A stretch of DNA of 64,000 bases, from positions 1,860,001-1,924,000 of the forward strand of contig JACAAK010000006.1 in the NCBI GenBank assembly GCA_025093985.1. The letters are read 5' to 3'. This DNA comes from Calvatia gigantea. Lineage: Eukaryota; Basidiomycota; Agaricomycetes; Agaricales; Lycoperdaceae. Under the pieces are notes generated by a model. That model saw nothing but the letters and a program-made list of their open reading frames with translations, had not been told where the DNA came from and searched no databases. Below, one piece after another: positions 1 to 14,960 of this stretch. Position numbers and translations under genes: made by a program. The stretch's first letter is position 1; each line of letters begins with the position of its first letter.

Positions 1-3880
<3,880 letters not shown>

Positions 3881-4573
3881 CTGGAGGCTACGCCACAATC
3901 GCAGCGATCTAACTTCTTGATTCACTCCGACACTGCCTTTTATGTCGTGACTTATCATGGCAATTTTTTCCCTGGAGAATGACACTGCCCGACCCCCGTG
4001 GTACTTGCTATCTGTTAATATCTCCTCGCTATTGCAGGGTGAAGACCTTCTATCAGTACCATATGTCTAACAACACTATTTCGAATACCATTGATCTAAC
4101 ATAAGGCTGTGTTGATCACAGGCTCGAGACTAAAGGGGGTTACTAGAGTGGGTATTAACATCACAACGATCATCAACATGCCATACCCACGAGGAGTGAT
4201 ATGCTCTACAAATAGAAGAGAACCGAAAGTGCGAGTAGCAGCGTCGGCATCCGACTTGAAAGTTGCTGAAAAACAAGGGCCTAATCGACCCCGTTCGCTT
4301 TAGTAAACCCCCTCACCACTCAACCCAAGCCCACAATGCCCAACGCATCGCCGCCGAAGGCAAAGCCCATCAGCATCATGATGGACGTTGGCGACCGTGT
4401 GTATGACAGCTCCTAATAACTTACTACAGCAATTCTTCGAGACGTTAGACAGACACCAATCCTAATTAAGCAGAAGGAGCAAAAATATACGGGATGACGG
4501 GTATATCAACGCAGTGGTGTTACACTGGTTCCAGGTGGCAGTCTTCGATCCCGCAGATCAATAGTAAATCGCA
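3881..4573. other. intergenic, no gene seen
   Basis: This is the gap between the BEACH stop and the first membrane-protein start. Only short frames occur. A short stretch at 4336-4400 begins ATG and lacks stops for about 20 codons, but no continuation was found. Confidence 0.5.
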
Positions 4574-5786
4574 ATGTCCAACGCAACGCAACCGCTCCCC
4601 AACCCCGACGTTTACTTGAACCACCTCCCTCCTGATATCGCAAAACAATTCGAAATAGCGAGGAACATCTATATCGCTGTGCTTGGTGTAAGCATTTTTC
4701 GGTGGTCCTTTCCCTAATTTGACCAGGATGATTCCTATAGGGCGTCGCATGCGATATTCTCTCCTATATCCCTGACGATATTAGGACCGTCAAACGGTCA
4801 AGAGGGTACATTACTCCAGTATGCTTTCTCCTCACAAGGTAGGAAAGATCAACATGGGATTATTAATTGGGCGAGCTGACGAAACTGTGCAGGGTCTTCG
4901 CACTTACCTACATCTCGTTATGGGTCGCAACATCGAGTAAGTGGCCAACGACACTACACCGGCACAAACGGTTCTGACTGAATAAAAATGCAGCAAGGCC
5001 CATTGCAAATTGTACTGCAGTGACCATAGCCTCGAACACTTTCTGTCTCATTACAATGGCGACCACTGGATTCCTGTTTTTACGAAGGGTCCAAGCAGTT
5101 TATGCAGACAATAGGTATATCCGGTGGATTTTCTCTTTCTTGTGGGCCGCGTCGTGCGGCGTGGTTGCCACATTGATTCCTGGTACCTGGGCCCGCCACA
5201 TTCATGGGACTGGATACTGCTCGGTATACAGAGTGGCAAGCTATGTCCCTCTCGCTGATTTTATGCCGGCGATTTTCGACACCCTCGTGTTCCTTGCAGT
5301 CTCGTATAGGCTCGCTTTCCAAAGCAATAAGGAGCTATCAATAGGAAATCAGAAGGGTTGGGCCGCCTCCTGGTTCTCTACTAAGGGTCTTCCAGGTTTA
5401 CAAAGAGCAATGATCCAAGGAGGCCAGCAATACTATCTGTCCGTGGCACTTATCTGCATTCCTATTTCACATTTGCTGATTAGACTAACAGTTTCGCATT
5501 CCTACTCCAATTCGTTGGTGGGATTGTCTCGTTTTTGGACGTTGTCCCTGTGACGAGCAAGGTAGTTTGCACGACTCCTAGCGTGGCATTGTCTGCATGC
5601 CTGGCTTGTCGTGCACATAGAATAATGATTGACGCGTTCCACCGGAAGGAAGAAGCAACACTCCCGGCTATGTCTGCCATGAACTTCGCTCCAGGAAATC
5701 ATTCTGGTGGTTCGAATACGATGACTGGGATGGAAGGCGGCTTCCTCGGACACAAGGAGGTGGGCTCAAACCACGGTTCGCTCTAA
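4574..5786 (+). CDS. DUF6533-like multi-pass membrane protein, paralog 1
   Basis: Five exons (4574-4687, 4741-4838, 4893-4936, 4994-5438, 5492-5786) sum to 996 nt, 331 residues. The start MSNATQPLPNPDVYLNHLPP aligns with the starts of the two paralogs downstream. Blocks shared by all three are YL..L.P, ARN.Y.AV.G, YIPDDI, FLFLRRVQAVY, PGT..HI.GT.YC, P..FDT.VFLA.SY, and GGQQYYL just before the last intron. Hydrophobic segments alternate with short polar loops, giving about six or seven membrane spans, and the tail is polar. The architecture resembles the basidiomycete integral membrane proteins grouped as DUF6533. That assignment is inference, and no biochemical role is known to me. The 44-bp third exon is the same length in all three genes. 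The tail (from about residue 260) is Ser/Gly/His rich. Confidence 0.82.
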
Positions 5787-6364
5787 TGTACACGCCAGCT
5801 TTCAGAAATCCAGCCTGTCTGTGAGGTCTTGCCGATATTATGTCCTCTCCCTTTTATACGTTTAACTTCTCCGTGGCATTAGTTTACGTGTGGATTCTGC
5901 CAGATCGCGGGTGGAAATACTTACTTATCCGCCTTAGTCTATGCTCACTGGATCATGTACTATTTATACCGAAGGAAATGCAGGGTTCGTCATCATAAAT
6001 GGCTCACGCTCTATGGGTATCTTTTCGGCATCCCAAATGAGTTACAGAATGCACTATTTTTCCTACCAGAACTCCCTCATTTCCCAGAGTCACCACAGGG
6101 TATACCGGTTTGACGTGTTCGCAAACCGATTTATAGTCCAACGGTCTCCAACTTACAGTGTCTGGTAACCTGACATGATGACCGATCCGGACATATGGGT
6201 GCTTTGCAGCGGGCGCAACAACCAAGGTTGGGACAGGCCGATTACTTCTACCAGTGGGGCTGTTATGTATGAATATAAGTAGCTTGGGGCTTGGGTTTGA
6301 TGAGCGATCATGCGGCGTGGAAAGAACCCGTTTATTTGTGTCTCATCCATATAAAACAAGACGC
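5787..6364. other. intergenic between convergent genes
   Basis: This is the 3'-to-3' space between paralog 1 and the EthD-like gene. I see no supported coding sequence; short frames in all directions look random. Confidence 0.45.
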
Positions 6365-7289
6365 TTAGCGCTGAGCGCTGAGCACCTGTCCCTTCAATTC
6401 AGAACGTACTCGATGGTACGTCAAATTCCCTTGGGCAATGCAAGGGAATGCACGATAAACCTGCCACTCTCTTTCTTCTAGTATGGTGAACATCTCGTTC
6501 CTCAAATCTTCCAACCCTGCTCGAAGGGCCTCAAAGTCTGATTTGGAGGCCAGTTCTAAGTTGTAGGTTGTCAATTTGTATAGGAAATCTCAACTGAATG
6601 GGATTCCGCACCATGAAGAGCAAAGTATTGCGGTACCCTCTGTTCCTCGGGATCAGAAGAGATCGTAGTTCCCGTTTTCAGATTATCAATACATCGGAAT
6701 AAACGCGAGCGGATTAGCCCATTAACGTGAATTCCTGCCGCAATTATGGTGTGCCAAACTTCCGAGGTGGCTTCGTCTGCGTCCCTGCCACCAGCTGCCC
6801 TGATATCTATTCCGTGCGTGAAGAGCCACGGGGTTGGATTTCCCGGAGCGAATCCAGTGGTAGGAGCTTCGTTATTCTCTCCAATTCCAGAGTGGCCGCC
6901 CTTTGTTTCCAGCACAACCTCACACGTCCGTCTGTCGAGAATATCAAGGCGTTTGACAAGGACAGCTTCACGAGGGCTGCGGTTCTCACGGAGGCGTGTG
7001 TAGGAAGGATCGCTGAATGTCAAGGTTGAATCAACGTCATAGAGGGCGATCCAAGCTGGTTTCTCCCGGTCGCTAGCTACGTAACGGGCGCCAGTCAAGA
7101 ATGCTGACAGATGGTTGAGGCGAAGGGGAACATGCTCATTGTTGTACCAATCTGATTAGATAGAGAAAGCTTGTGAGTAAAGAGGCCGTATTCATGAATG
7201 AGTAATCAAAACCATCGCAGCTCACCATGAAACTCATCCAATGGGACTTGCCCAGGTTCAGACAGGACCGCAAGAAAGCCTTTAGTCAT
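6365..7289 (-). CDS. EthD-like / dimeric alpha-beta barrel protein
   Basis: Three exons on the minus strand (7289-7226, 7151-6612, 6555-6365) sum to 795 nt, 264 residues, with GT...AG at both introns. The protein starts MTKGFLAVLSEPGQVPLDEF and continues DWYNNEHVPLRLNH..FLTGARYVASD..PAWIALYDVD. The block 'EFHDWY..EHVP.R' with the following 'W.ALYDV' is what basidiomycete proteins annotated with EthD or dimeric alpha-beta barrel folds look like. A second half (SEVWHTIIAAG, RLFRCIDNLKTGT, QYFALHE) looks like a second, diverged copy of the same fold. The molecular role is unknown; a small-molecule or oxygenase-type function would be inference. It lies opposite to its neighbours, between paralogs 1 and 2. 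The last exon reads ELASKSDFEALRAG and ends with a short polar tail. Confidence 0.75.
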
Positions 7290-7948
7290 TGGCAAGAGCA
7301 GATGACAGCGCCCAACACCAGGGGGGTGAGAGAAAACGCGAAAAAGTCCCCAGCGATCCGGCACTCGGGCCGCTCCTCGCATTCGAATTTGTTGCGTCCC
7401 GTGTTTTGCGATTTCTCTTTGAAACGCCCTGGCCCGTCAGTGGTACTCAGGATCAGGCTATCTCGTTGATCAAACACGTTGATCACCTGTCTAGTGGTCT
7501 AAAATCTCTCGGCCAGGTCTGGTCCTTCGATATGTTGCCAAACCGGTGCGGCCAGTTCTGTGACTCTTTGCATCATTGGAGAAGCCAAGCCGGGTCTAGT
7601 CCGAAAACGGCATACAAGCGTTCTAAGCGATTAGAAGTCCTCACTCAGAGAGGGCCCGAAACCTTTGGGATTCCTTAAGGTTACCCCGCGCGGTAATCTT
7701 TGGCTGCATGCCCTTGTGGTTTCCATCCGAGGACATTTATCGAAGGCTGCGAGTCAACGGTGGTCAAGCACAAACGAAAATAAACGTCTCGGCGGACCGG
7801 CCCAACATTCATTGAATGCACGATTAATCAGACATCCATGATACCGGAATTCGGAATTCAGCGAAGAAGGCGACTCCACACCCGCCAGTGTTAAAGTAGA
7901 CGGGGGGAGGCTGGACTTGGTCACCCCTCGCTGCGCCCTGCCACCAAC
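7290..7948. other. divergent intergenic region
   Basis: This is the likely shared upstream region of the EthD-like gene (-) and membrane-protein paralog 2 (+). A 129-codon open frame crosses 7289-7678 (+), but it overlaps the start of the EthD gene and has no recognisable motifs, so I do not call it. Confidence 0.45.
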
Positions 7949-9269
7949 ATGTCCAGTGGTATACTAAATCCCAACAACTATCTTAGCCATTTATCTCCAG
8001 CAGACGCCTTTCAATACGAAGTCGCTCGCAATCTCTACCTGGCTGTTCTTGGGGTTCGTGGTCGTGTTGGGCAGGTTAGTGAGACTGCTAATGACACCAT
8101 GTCCGGCACCACAGGCTACGATATGGGATATCCTCGTTTACATACCGGACGACATTAAGATTCTACGAATGCGAAGGGGCATTAGAGCAGTTAATGTTTG
8201 CTTCGTAACCTCGAGGTGTGCTTTCTCTCCTCTCGTTCCCCTACAAGAGCTAAAATCTGAATAGGGTTTTCGCACTGTGTTATGTTCTGCTTTCCATGCT
8301 GGCGAAAAGTAAGGTATACAAGGTCCTTAATCATCGGGGTGCTAATCACCAAACTTGCTTCTAGCCATCCCCGTGGACAATTGTGACCCTCTTTTCATCA
8401 GCATAGGTTGTTGTTGCATCCTTTCCATCTTGTCATCGTCCTTTCTTTTCCTTCGCCGTGTCCAAGCTGTCTATGCCGATAATCGCTGGGTATCCCTTTT
8501 CTTTTTCGTATTATGGCTCGTCGACGGCGGTCTGGAGATTACGGTACCCCTCGGCGTACGCGCGACTCACATTCCGGGCACAAAGTACTGCATCGATTCG
8601 GAACCTGAGCATTACGTGATTGTTGGAGGATTCATCCCTGTCGTCTTCGACACTTTTGTTTTTCTCGCGATTTCGTACAAAATAGGGACTGCACATAGTA
8701 TCCAGGATGCGAGGGTATCCTGGAGCACGCTGGTTTCAGGAAAAGCACTTCCTCGGCTTTCACGGGCTGTTTTACAAGGGGGTCAACAGTATTACTTGTA
8801 GGTCTCCGTTTGTTCTATCGTTCGACTTCAGGCTATATCATAACTGACTGCTGCGTACAGAATCACCGCTGGCGTTTACATCATTCTTACCGTCCTCCTT
8901 GGTCTTCCATCCATTCCGCCTATTTATAGGAACATGTTCGCGTTCCCTTCCGTGTCTCTAACAGCTTCCATGGCATGCCGAGTGTACAGAAACATCATGC
9001 TCCTCGACCATAAGGCCGAAACCATGGGACTCCCCGTATCCGACCTCCGTTTCGCAGGAGAAGTCCGTGTCCAAAAACACTCAGAAAGTTCCCCTTTCTC
9101 ATCATTGTCGGCGTCAACGGAGCTTCAAACCCGATTCAGGAGCATCGCTTCTTCAAATACGCTCGACGTCCACACAGCTACCGAAACGCAAAACGGGGAA
9201 AAGACTGCAGAGCTCCAAATACCCGAGCGTTCGCTGGTGAACGAAAGGCAGCCAAAAAATGATTGGTGA
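7949..9269 (+). CDS. DUF6533-like multi-pass membrane protein, paralog 2
   Basis: Five exons (7949-8053, 8115-8215, 8265-8308, 8365-8797, 8861-9269) sum to 1092 nt, 363 residues. It starts MSSGILNPNNYLSHLSPADA, matching the paralogs in register. It shares YIPDDIK, SSSFLFLRRVQAVYADNRW, ATHIPGTKYC, PVVFDTFVFLAISYKI and VLQGGQQYYL. The last exon carries one further hydrophobic segment (GVYIILTVLLGLPSIPP), then SLTASMACRVYRNIM and a polar C-terminal tail of about 90 residues, longer than in paralogs 1 and 3. Intron positions and phases agree with the other two genes, so the three arose by tandem duplication. Intron 1 uses the less usual donor GTTCGT. The function is unknown; it is a membrane protein by hydrophobicity. 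Confidence 0.82.
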
Positions 9270-10393
9270 CACCCTTGCTTCGCATCAACCCAGTCCACAG
9301 TATCTAATTATGAAATTCTTGATCTAATGTATTCAACTGTCTCTCAGCTAACTACACTAATACTACGTACGTATTCTAAGTTGTCATATATAATTGTTGC
9401 CCGCTGTGCACTTTACTGGTTCATCATCCTGTCGAGATGCTAGCCCAGCTCTGTATCCCGCGTTGCCAAATATAAACAACCCGCTCGCACACGTTCAGGT
9501 GACAATTACAGCATATTTGGACGGCAACGCCTGTCCATCCCTAGGACATGTTTAGATATTTGGGCTCAAAAAAATCTTCCAGGGATTGGGCAATGATGCA
9601 TGATGGACGGTGGATATCGACAGAGCCACGGAGTCCAAAAATGCCTCACCCGACCGGCATCCCTGTGTTTCATCACAAGGGGCTTTTCCGGGAACGCATG
9701 ACTGATATTAACTTTCTTTCCATCCTGTTGGATAGTGGGAAAGAACTGGGAAACACTTCATTGATTCGCTCGGTTTCCGGCAACGGACTCCAACTAAATT
9801 CGAAACTAACTTTTTATCATACGGTGTACTTGGTTCATCTCCCCAATATAGCTCCTCGCATCTGAATCAATTGTAAAACGCTCCCTCTGGCGAAAGCGTG
9901 CTTTAACCCTCGGGTGGCCTTTCATTCGCCAGTACCTTGTCACCCGTGACCGTGAATGAGCCCATGTTCCATCTTTTCCCGTTCAAATTATAGATTATTC
10001 CTACCGGTTGTGCCTGCGAAGGTAATAAAAAAATCGAAAAGGAGAGACATGCTCTGCCCACGGGGCCACCGGAACATGTGTCAGGGACTAAGCACGGAGT
10101 TACGAATGGGACGTGAAGGGGCCAGCAAACCAAGCTTGCACAATCAACTTGAAGAGCTACGTCTTTTCAATGGCCATTTTAGCGTTCCAAGAAAATAAGT
10201 TGATATAGATCTTACCGACCGCTGATACTCATCAGCCTGGCAAGCCGTCAATAGCTTACTTCTCGTTAAAAAAACTGAGATGCGGGATCGGCTCGCAATA
10301 AAAATATACTATTATTTGAGTTATAAGAAGGTGAACGCAGTATCCTGGCTCGGGGGGAAATCCGGTATCCCATCCTACCTATCTGTTTTCCCA
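9270..10393. other. intergenic, no gene seen
   Basis: This is a 1.1-kb gap between paralogs 2 and 3. A 105-codon frame at 9548-9865 (+) and short frames near 9903-10198 show no motif or splice-consistent continuation. I see no repeat signature. Confidence 0.4.
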
Positions 10394-11618
10394 ATGCCTA
10401 CAGCTACTGATCCTATGATTCTCACTCCTGACGTCTACCTAAACCACCTTCCACCTGATGAAATCAAACAATTCGAAGTAGCAAGGAATGTCTACATTGC
10501 TGTGATTGGTGTAGGTCGAACAGTCCATGCTGACATTGTTCCCAAATTTACAAAAGTAATTCCTAGGCCCTTGCATGCGACGTTCTGTCCCATATTTCCG
10601 ACGACATCAAGACGATCAAACAATCCAGATTATCCAGTGCTAGTTTGATCACGACGGCTTGTTTTGTCCTCACAAGGTAGAATTGGCGTAACCAGGGGAG
10701 TGAATTTAGAGAAACTGAGGAAACTGTACAGGATCTTTGCTATTGTCTATATGGCCTTCTGGGTCTACATATCGAGTAAGTGGCTTCCAAAGTTCTGTCG
10801 CCAATGTCCACAGCGGCTTAGAGAGTTGATTTCCTTCAGCAACGCCTGTGGCAAATTGCACTGGATTGATAGTTGCGACCAACGTTTTCTGTCTCCTGGC
10901 GATGGGAGTTACTTCTTTCTTGTTTCTGCGAAGGGTGCAAGCAGTTTACCACGGCAACCGCTTCGTTCACTATACCTTCGCACTGTTGTGGGCTGGGACA
11001 AGCGGTATACCCGTGATGCTGATTCCTGGGACGCAAGCCAAGTACATTCCTGGAACGGGATACTGTACAGTATATAAGGCACAGCGCTATGTTTCCATCG
11101 CCAACATCATGCCAGCCGTTTTTGATACTCTCGTTTTCTTTGCAATCTCGTACAAGATCGCATTCCAGCACAATCGGGAAATGGAGCCCGAACTGGGCTG
11201 GGCTCGTTCCTGGTTTTCTACTGAAAGTTTACCGGTGGTAACAAGAGCAGTTCTCCAAGGAGGTCAACAATATTATCTGTTAGTAGCTCATCCACCAATG
11301 CACATTACCCATCAGATACTGAAGGTTCACACATAAAGCATCACATTTGGGTTCAATATCCTTAGTGGAGCATATTCCTTTAGCCCTTCTGTCCCTCCGA
11401 TGCACCAAGCACTCTCCGCGATTCCTTCTGTTGCATTATCTGCATGCATGGCTTGTCATGCACACAGAATTCTGGTCGCTGCATGTTATCGCGACGAAGT
11501 GGCTCCCCAAATGTTGTCTGCTTTTGTTGCAGCTGGAAGTGACTCCACCGTTTCACATGCTATAGTTGGAGCAGAAAGGGGCTTTCTTGAGCACAAGAGA
11601 GCGAGCTTAGGAAGCTAG
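10394..11618 (+). CDS. DUF6533-like multi-pass membrane protein, paralog 3
   Basis: Five exons (10394-10510, 10567-10676, 10732-10775, 10840-11278, 11339-11618) sum to 990 nt, 329 residues. It starts MPTATDPMILTPDVYLNHLP and is closest to paralog 1: YLNHLPPD, ARN.YIAV.G, TSFLFLRRVQAVY, IPGTQAKYIPGTGYC, PAVFDTLVFFAISYKIAFQ, WARSWFSTESLP, RAVLQGGQQYYL. The last exon reads ALSAIPSVALSACMACHAHR and ends EHKRASLGS, again like paralog 1. The upstream ATG at 10280 opens a longer frame, but the alignment with the paralogs favours 10394. Several membrane spans are predicted; no function is known to me. Confidence 0.83.
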
Positions 11619-13384
11619 ATGTCTTGACTGGGGAAAGTTATGTATTGGCTTTGGCAACAAACCTACTTGTAGATATGAATATCATGCCTTGTACCCGCAC
11701 CACCCTGCGTTTTATACTTTTTAGAGACCTTATCTCTGTCAGGTACGATTCCTTTGTGAGCGTGAAAAAACAGGCTGCCAAAACGCAACATCCTGCATTC
11801 CACTCTGCATCGAGATAGTTGGTATTTAAGTAGTTCTGCTTGGTCCAACACGCCTTGGCTCCCCACGGATTTCAACCTTAGAGTGGTCTCGGAATAGTCT
11901 CGAATTTCTTTCCATTTCGTCGTGCGTGCCGACCGCATTGTGCTTGTACACACATATATCTCTATGATGTATTTGTACGCTACTCCCAGGTCGGCAGATC
12001 GAGCCCCGGCGATTGAAGGGAGCAGCCGCACCGTTTGTCGTTGAGCCGATTCCCTCTCCCTCACTTTTGTGGCATTTAAGCCAGACCACAACCTACAGAC
12101 TTGTACGTTGGCACTATTACCTGAGAGGTCATTTGGCATCCCAGTTCTTCCCCTATTCTCCATCACAATTTCCTCAAAAATTCGGGCTTGCCCCTCTCCC
12201 TGTGGTGAGTGATATCCGCTCTTGCTCCATCGGGCTATTCCTTGCAACGAGTCCGGCTTACCAGCGGTTTTCCTCATAAGAGCTTGCTGGGCTCCTTCCC
12301 ACAAGATGTTTTGCACCCTTCCCGGCACCAACGAATTGGAACGTTCGGGCCACGGTGTAGGTCCTGCGGTGACTCAGGTATCAGCGAAGTGGTCGATAGC
12401 GGTTTTATTTAGAGGTAATGGCGGAATATCGTTGGGGTTTGGGACACAGGGCGTGTCTTGGGTCTGAGATGGAGTTTGAACCTAAGTTGATCTTTCAGAT
12501 TGCTCGGGTGACAGCCCCTCGTGGCTACCTACTCTTTACACCACTTCGTTCAGGTACTTGACAGTAAGGCTTCAACAGGTGCCGCTATGTTGGCCTTAGA
12601 GACGATGGAGCCCGCGGCCTTTGTGGAATTTGGTTTAGACTGGCCAGTAACTTTGCTAAGGAAGCTCATCTCGTCTAACACCGTTTAAACTGTCTGAGCT
12701 CAAGGTTGACATAGTGCATCTTAGGAGAGTGGGTTTGCAGCCAGAGGTACGGGGGAGCACATGTGGTGTTCCAGTCTACAACCCCTACACTTGAACGCGA
12801 ATGCACCGACTGTTGGTACTGAGATAGAGATCCGAATGTAGGATATTTCGGGAGGTGACCAAATTCTCCTGATTCCTTGTTAGTTTCAGATAACGAGACC
12901 TTGGAGAGATCCGCAGCCGCAGCTGGGGGGTAACTATGGGAATCGATGCTCTGGATGTCTTCCAGTCGACGACCGCTAGCACCTCGACCTAAATCGAGAC
13001 TACTCTGGTTGACGTCGTTCGTGAATATGCTCGCGTCGTCGCCACCCTGCCTCAACACCACGCGTAGTTCCTCTCCGGCCAATCCGGCTTCCCGTTCTCG
13101 CAGTTTCCGCACGCCCTTTGTGACTTTGCCAGGTGGATTGAGGCCGAGAAATTTTTCGAACCATGAACGTCATTAAATAAAGTGCACACATATGGGGTAA
13201 ACATAGGTAAATGTGTACACAGCAGCTACCTACGACTCGGAAGATAACGACTGTTCAGGCCTCAGGCTTGGCATTTTCCCACAACCAGATCGTTCTCTGG
13301 CTTTCTAAGACTCGTCAATTTGAAAGGTTGGGGAATGGATCATAACCACGAAACGCAGGATTGAAAGCGTACTAGCTTGAACAA
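11619..13384. other. gene-poor stretch with possible coding relic
   Basis: Open frames occur on both strands, including 222 codons at 11663-12331 (-). Its composition (scattered Cys and Arg) and its lack of motifs do not support a gene. The only segment that looks protein-like is listed separately at 12675-13180. Confidence 0.35.
12675..13180 (-). pseudogene. unrecognised protein-coding fragment
   Basis: The minus frame reads WFEKFLGLNPPGKVTKG.RKLREREAGLAGEEL and continues into a Ser/Asp-rich stretch ending near 12675. The composition looks like a charged, low-complexity part of a real protein, but an in-frame stop lies just upstream of WFEKF and no start or partner exon was found. It could be the 3' exon of a gene whose other exons I cannot place, or a relic. 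I do not recognise the family. Confidence 0.3.
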
Positions 13385-13469
13385 GCATTAACGGGGTAGT
13401 GGTAACCTGGGTCGTTGCCATACGAGCGCTGGGCTCGACCCGCGGCGGGTTCGATTCCCCCTTAATGCA
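13385..13469 (+). tRNA. tRNA-Gly (anticodon GCC) with a short intron
   Basis: The acceptor stem GCATTAA pairs with TTAATGC, followed by discriminator A. The D arm is GGGTAGTGGTAACCT. The anticodon stem GGTCG pairs with CGACC, and the loop starts TTGCCA, giving anticodon GCC. About 14 nt (TACGAGCGCTGGGC) sit directly 3' of position 37, the canonical intron site. The T arm has the loop TTCGATT and contains the B-box sequence GGTTCGATTCC. A run of seven T follows near 13483, a plausible Pol III terminator. Oddities are C instead of T at position 8 and one C-C mismatch in the T stem, so it could be a decaying copy. Confidence 0.72.
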
Positions 13470-13719
13470 TCTTCAGGTCGTGTTTTTTTCGATACCTCTA
13501 CTTAAAGCTGAATTTGCCAGTTTTTATGCTTAACTCTTCTCGTGACATGGAAGTAACAATGCCAGTGGCTATGGCAAACTGTTGCATCACAACATCAAGG
13601 GTCTAGTCATCTAGTGGAATACAGCTGGTAAACTTCAGCTTCAAGCTTCAAAGCTATCCCGTTTCTTGGAAATACAAAGACCCTGTGTGTCATCACAGTT
13701 ATCCGTACAGCCAGTGTTC

Positions 13720-14520
13720 TCCCGACTAGTCACTGTCTGCCCGACTGGTCGGATTATATAATGCAGTCTGACCAGTCAGGGAGAGGTCGGTTGATGGTCA
13801 TAACTCGCAAGGCTGCCAGTAAAGGCACAACATACCTAATGTAGACTAGTCCCTTAGCCACAATATACAATACTTATAAGTCTGGAAATGCCAAAAAAAA
13901 GGAGGTGTCGGACAAGTTGAGAGCATTTACTAATACTCTTACTGTCTGGAAACCCCGCTCGCAAATCAGTCACCAAAATGTGTTCATAACGGATGGCAAA
14001 AACTACAAGACTAATCATGGTTATCACGGTGGCTCAAACAAGAGTCATAGTATAATATTACTACCCACCCAGGATGTCCCACAAGCTGCGAGGGGGCCTA
14101 GCTGCCCTACAGATGGCGTTGAACATCCAGGTCTCCCCTAGAGTGCCCCCTGCTTCCTTCACTACACATGTCCCTATTCCACTCAACCTGACCCAAGCAG
14201 CTTTTTGACTTCACACTCCCTTCCGAAATCAACAAAGGACTAGAATTCCATTGGCATATAGACGAGGTTCACCTTCACGTTATAGAGAGGATGCTTAGTG
14301 CTACGTTAATAGCTTAATAATACTTAAATTGTGCGATATAATGTTGTCAAGTTCAGTACCTTCAAACTGTGCAGCCGAGTGTGGTTCAGGTCAGGGTCAG
14401 CAACATTGCTGACTTTCTCACGTGGGGGGTGACTGGTCGGACGGGGGTCGGCTGTGGTCAGACAGATTTTGATTGACCTCCGATCAAAATCTGATTGACC
14501 AGGTCAGACCTGGTCACTGC
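13720..14520. repeat. cluster of GACCAGTC/GACTGGTC palindromic motifs
   Basis: The region repeatedly shows GACTAGTC, GACTGGTC and GACCAGTC. GACTGGTC at 13743-13750 pairs with GACCAGTC at 13770-13777. GACCAGGTC at 14497-14505 pairs with GACCTGGTC at 14507-14515. A separate 10-bp perfect inverted repeat, AGATTTTGAT / ATCAAAATCT, lies at 14464-14473 and 14483-14492. No gene is visible between 13470 and 14960. It may be the remains of a small transposon end or a binding-site cluster. Confidence 0.5.
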
Positions 14521-14960
14521 GAACACTGCGTACAGCCCTTCCCAAAGCAGAGCGGGCCTTAAAGTCAGATATCAATGTCCGATGATCTATGGGTCTTACT
14601 TTCCGTCTACATTTTCTAAGATCAAGCCACCAAAGCTTCAGAGACCCAAGCCACTGAGTCGAAAGTTGCACTGGCATAACTCACCAGCACTTGAATCGTC
14701 ACCTTACCAGCGGTGACTACGTGTCCTTTTGTGGATGGTTGTTTGGAATTTGGGAACTTCTCGCGCCAACCCGAGCTTGAACTCATTTTCATCAGCTATT
14801 CCAGAGACTGCTTGTCCAATCTAATAGTGTTGTGCTTAGGCGCGATCTCCTGAGCTTTGTGTAATTCCAACAAGATGCTTTTTTATGCAATGTATATCAA
14901 TTACGTATAAGTTCTACAACAGTCCAGGGGAAAAGGGCGTTCAAAGGTGTGATAAAATCG

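Noticed and set aside
7289..7678. 129-codon open frame on the plus strand
   Set aside because: It overlaps the start of the well supported EthD-like gene and shows no recognisable domain.
9548..9865. 105-codon open frame between paralogs 2 and 3
   Set aside because: No splice-consistent extension and no similarity to the neighbours.
11663..12331. 222-codon open frame on the minus strand
   Set aside because: No motif, irregular composition, and the opposite strand is also partly open. A long frame by chance in moderately GC-rich DNA is likely.
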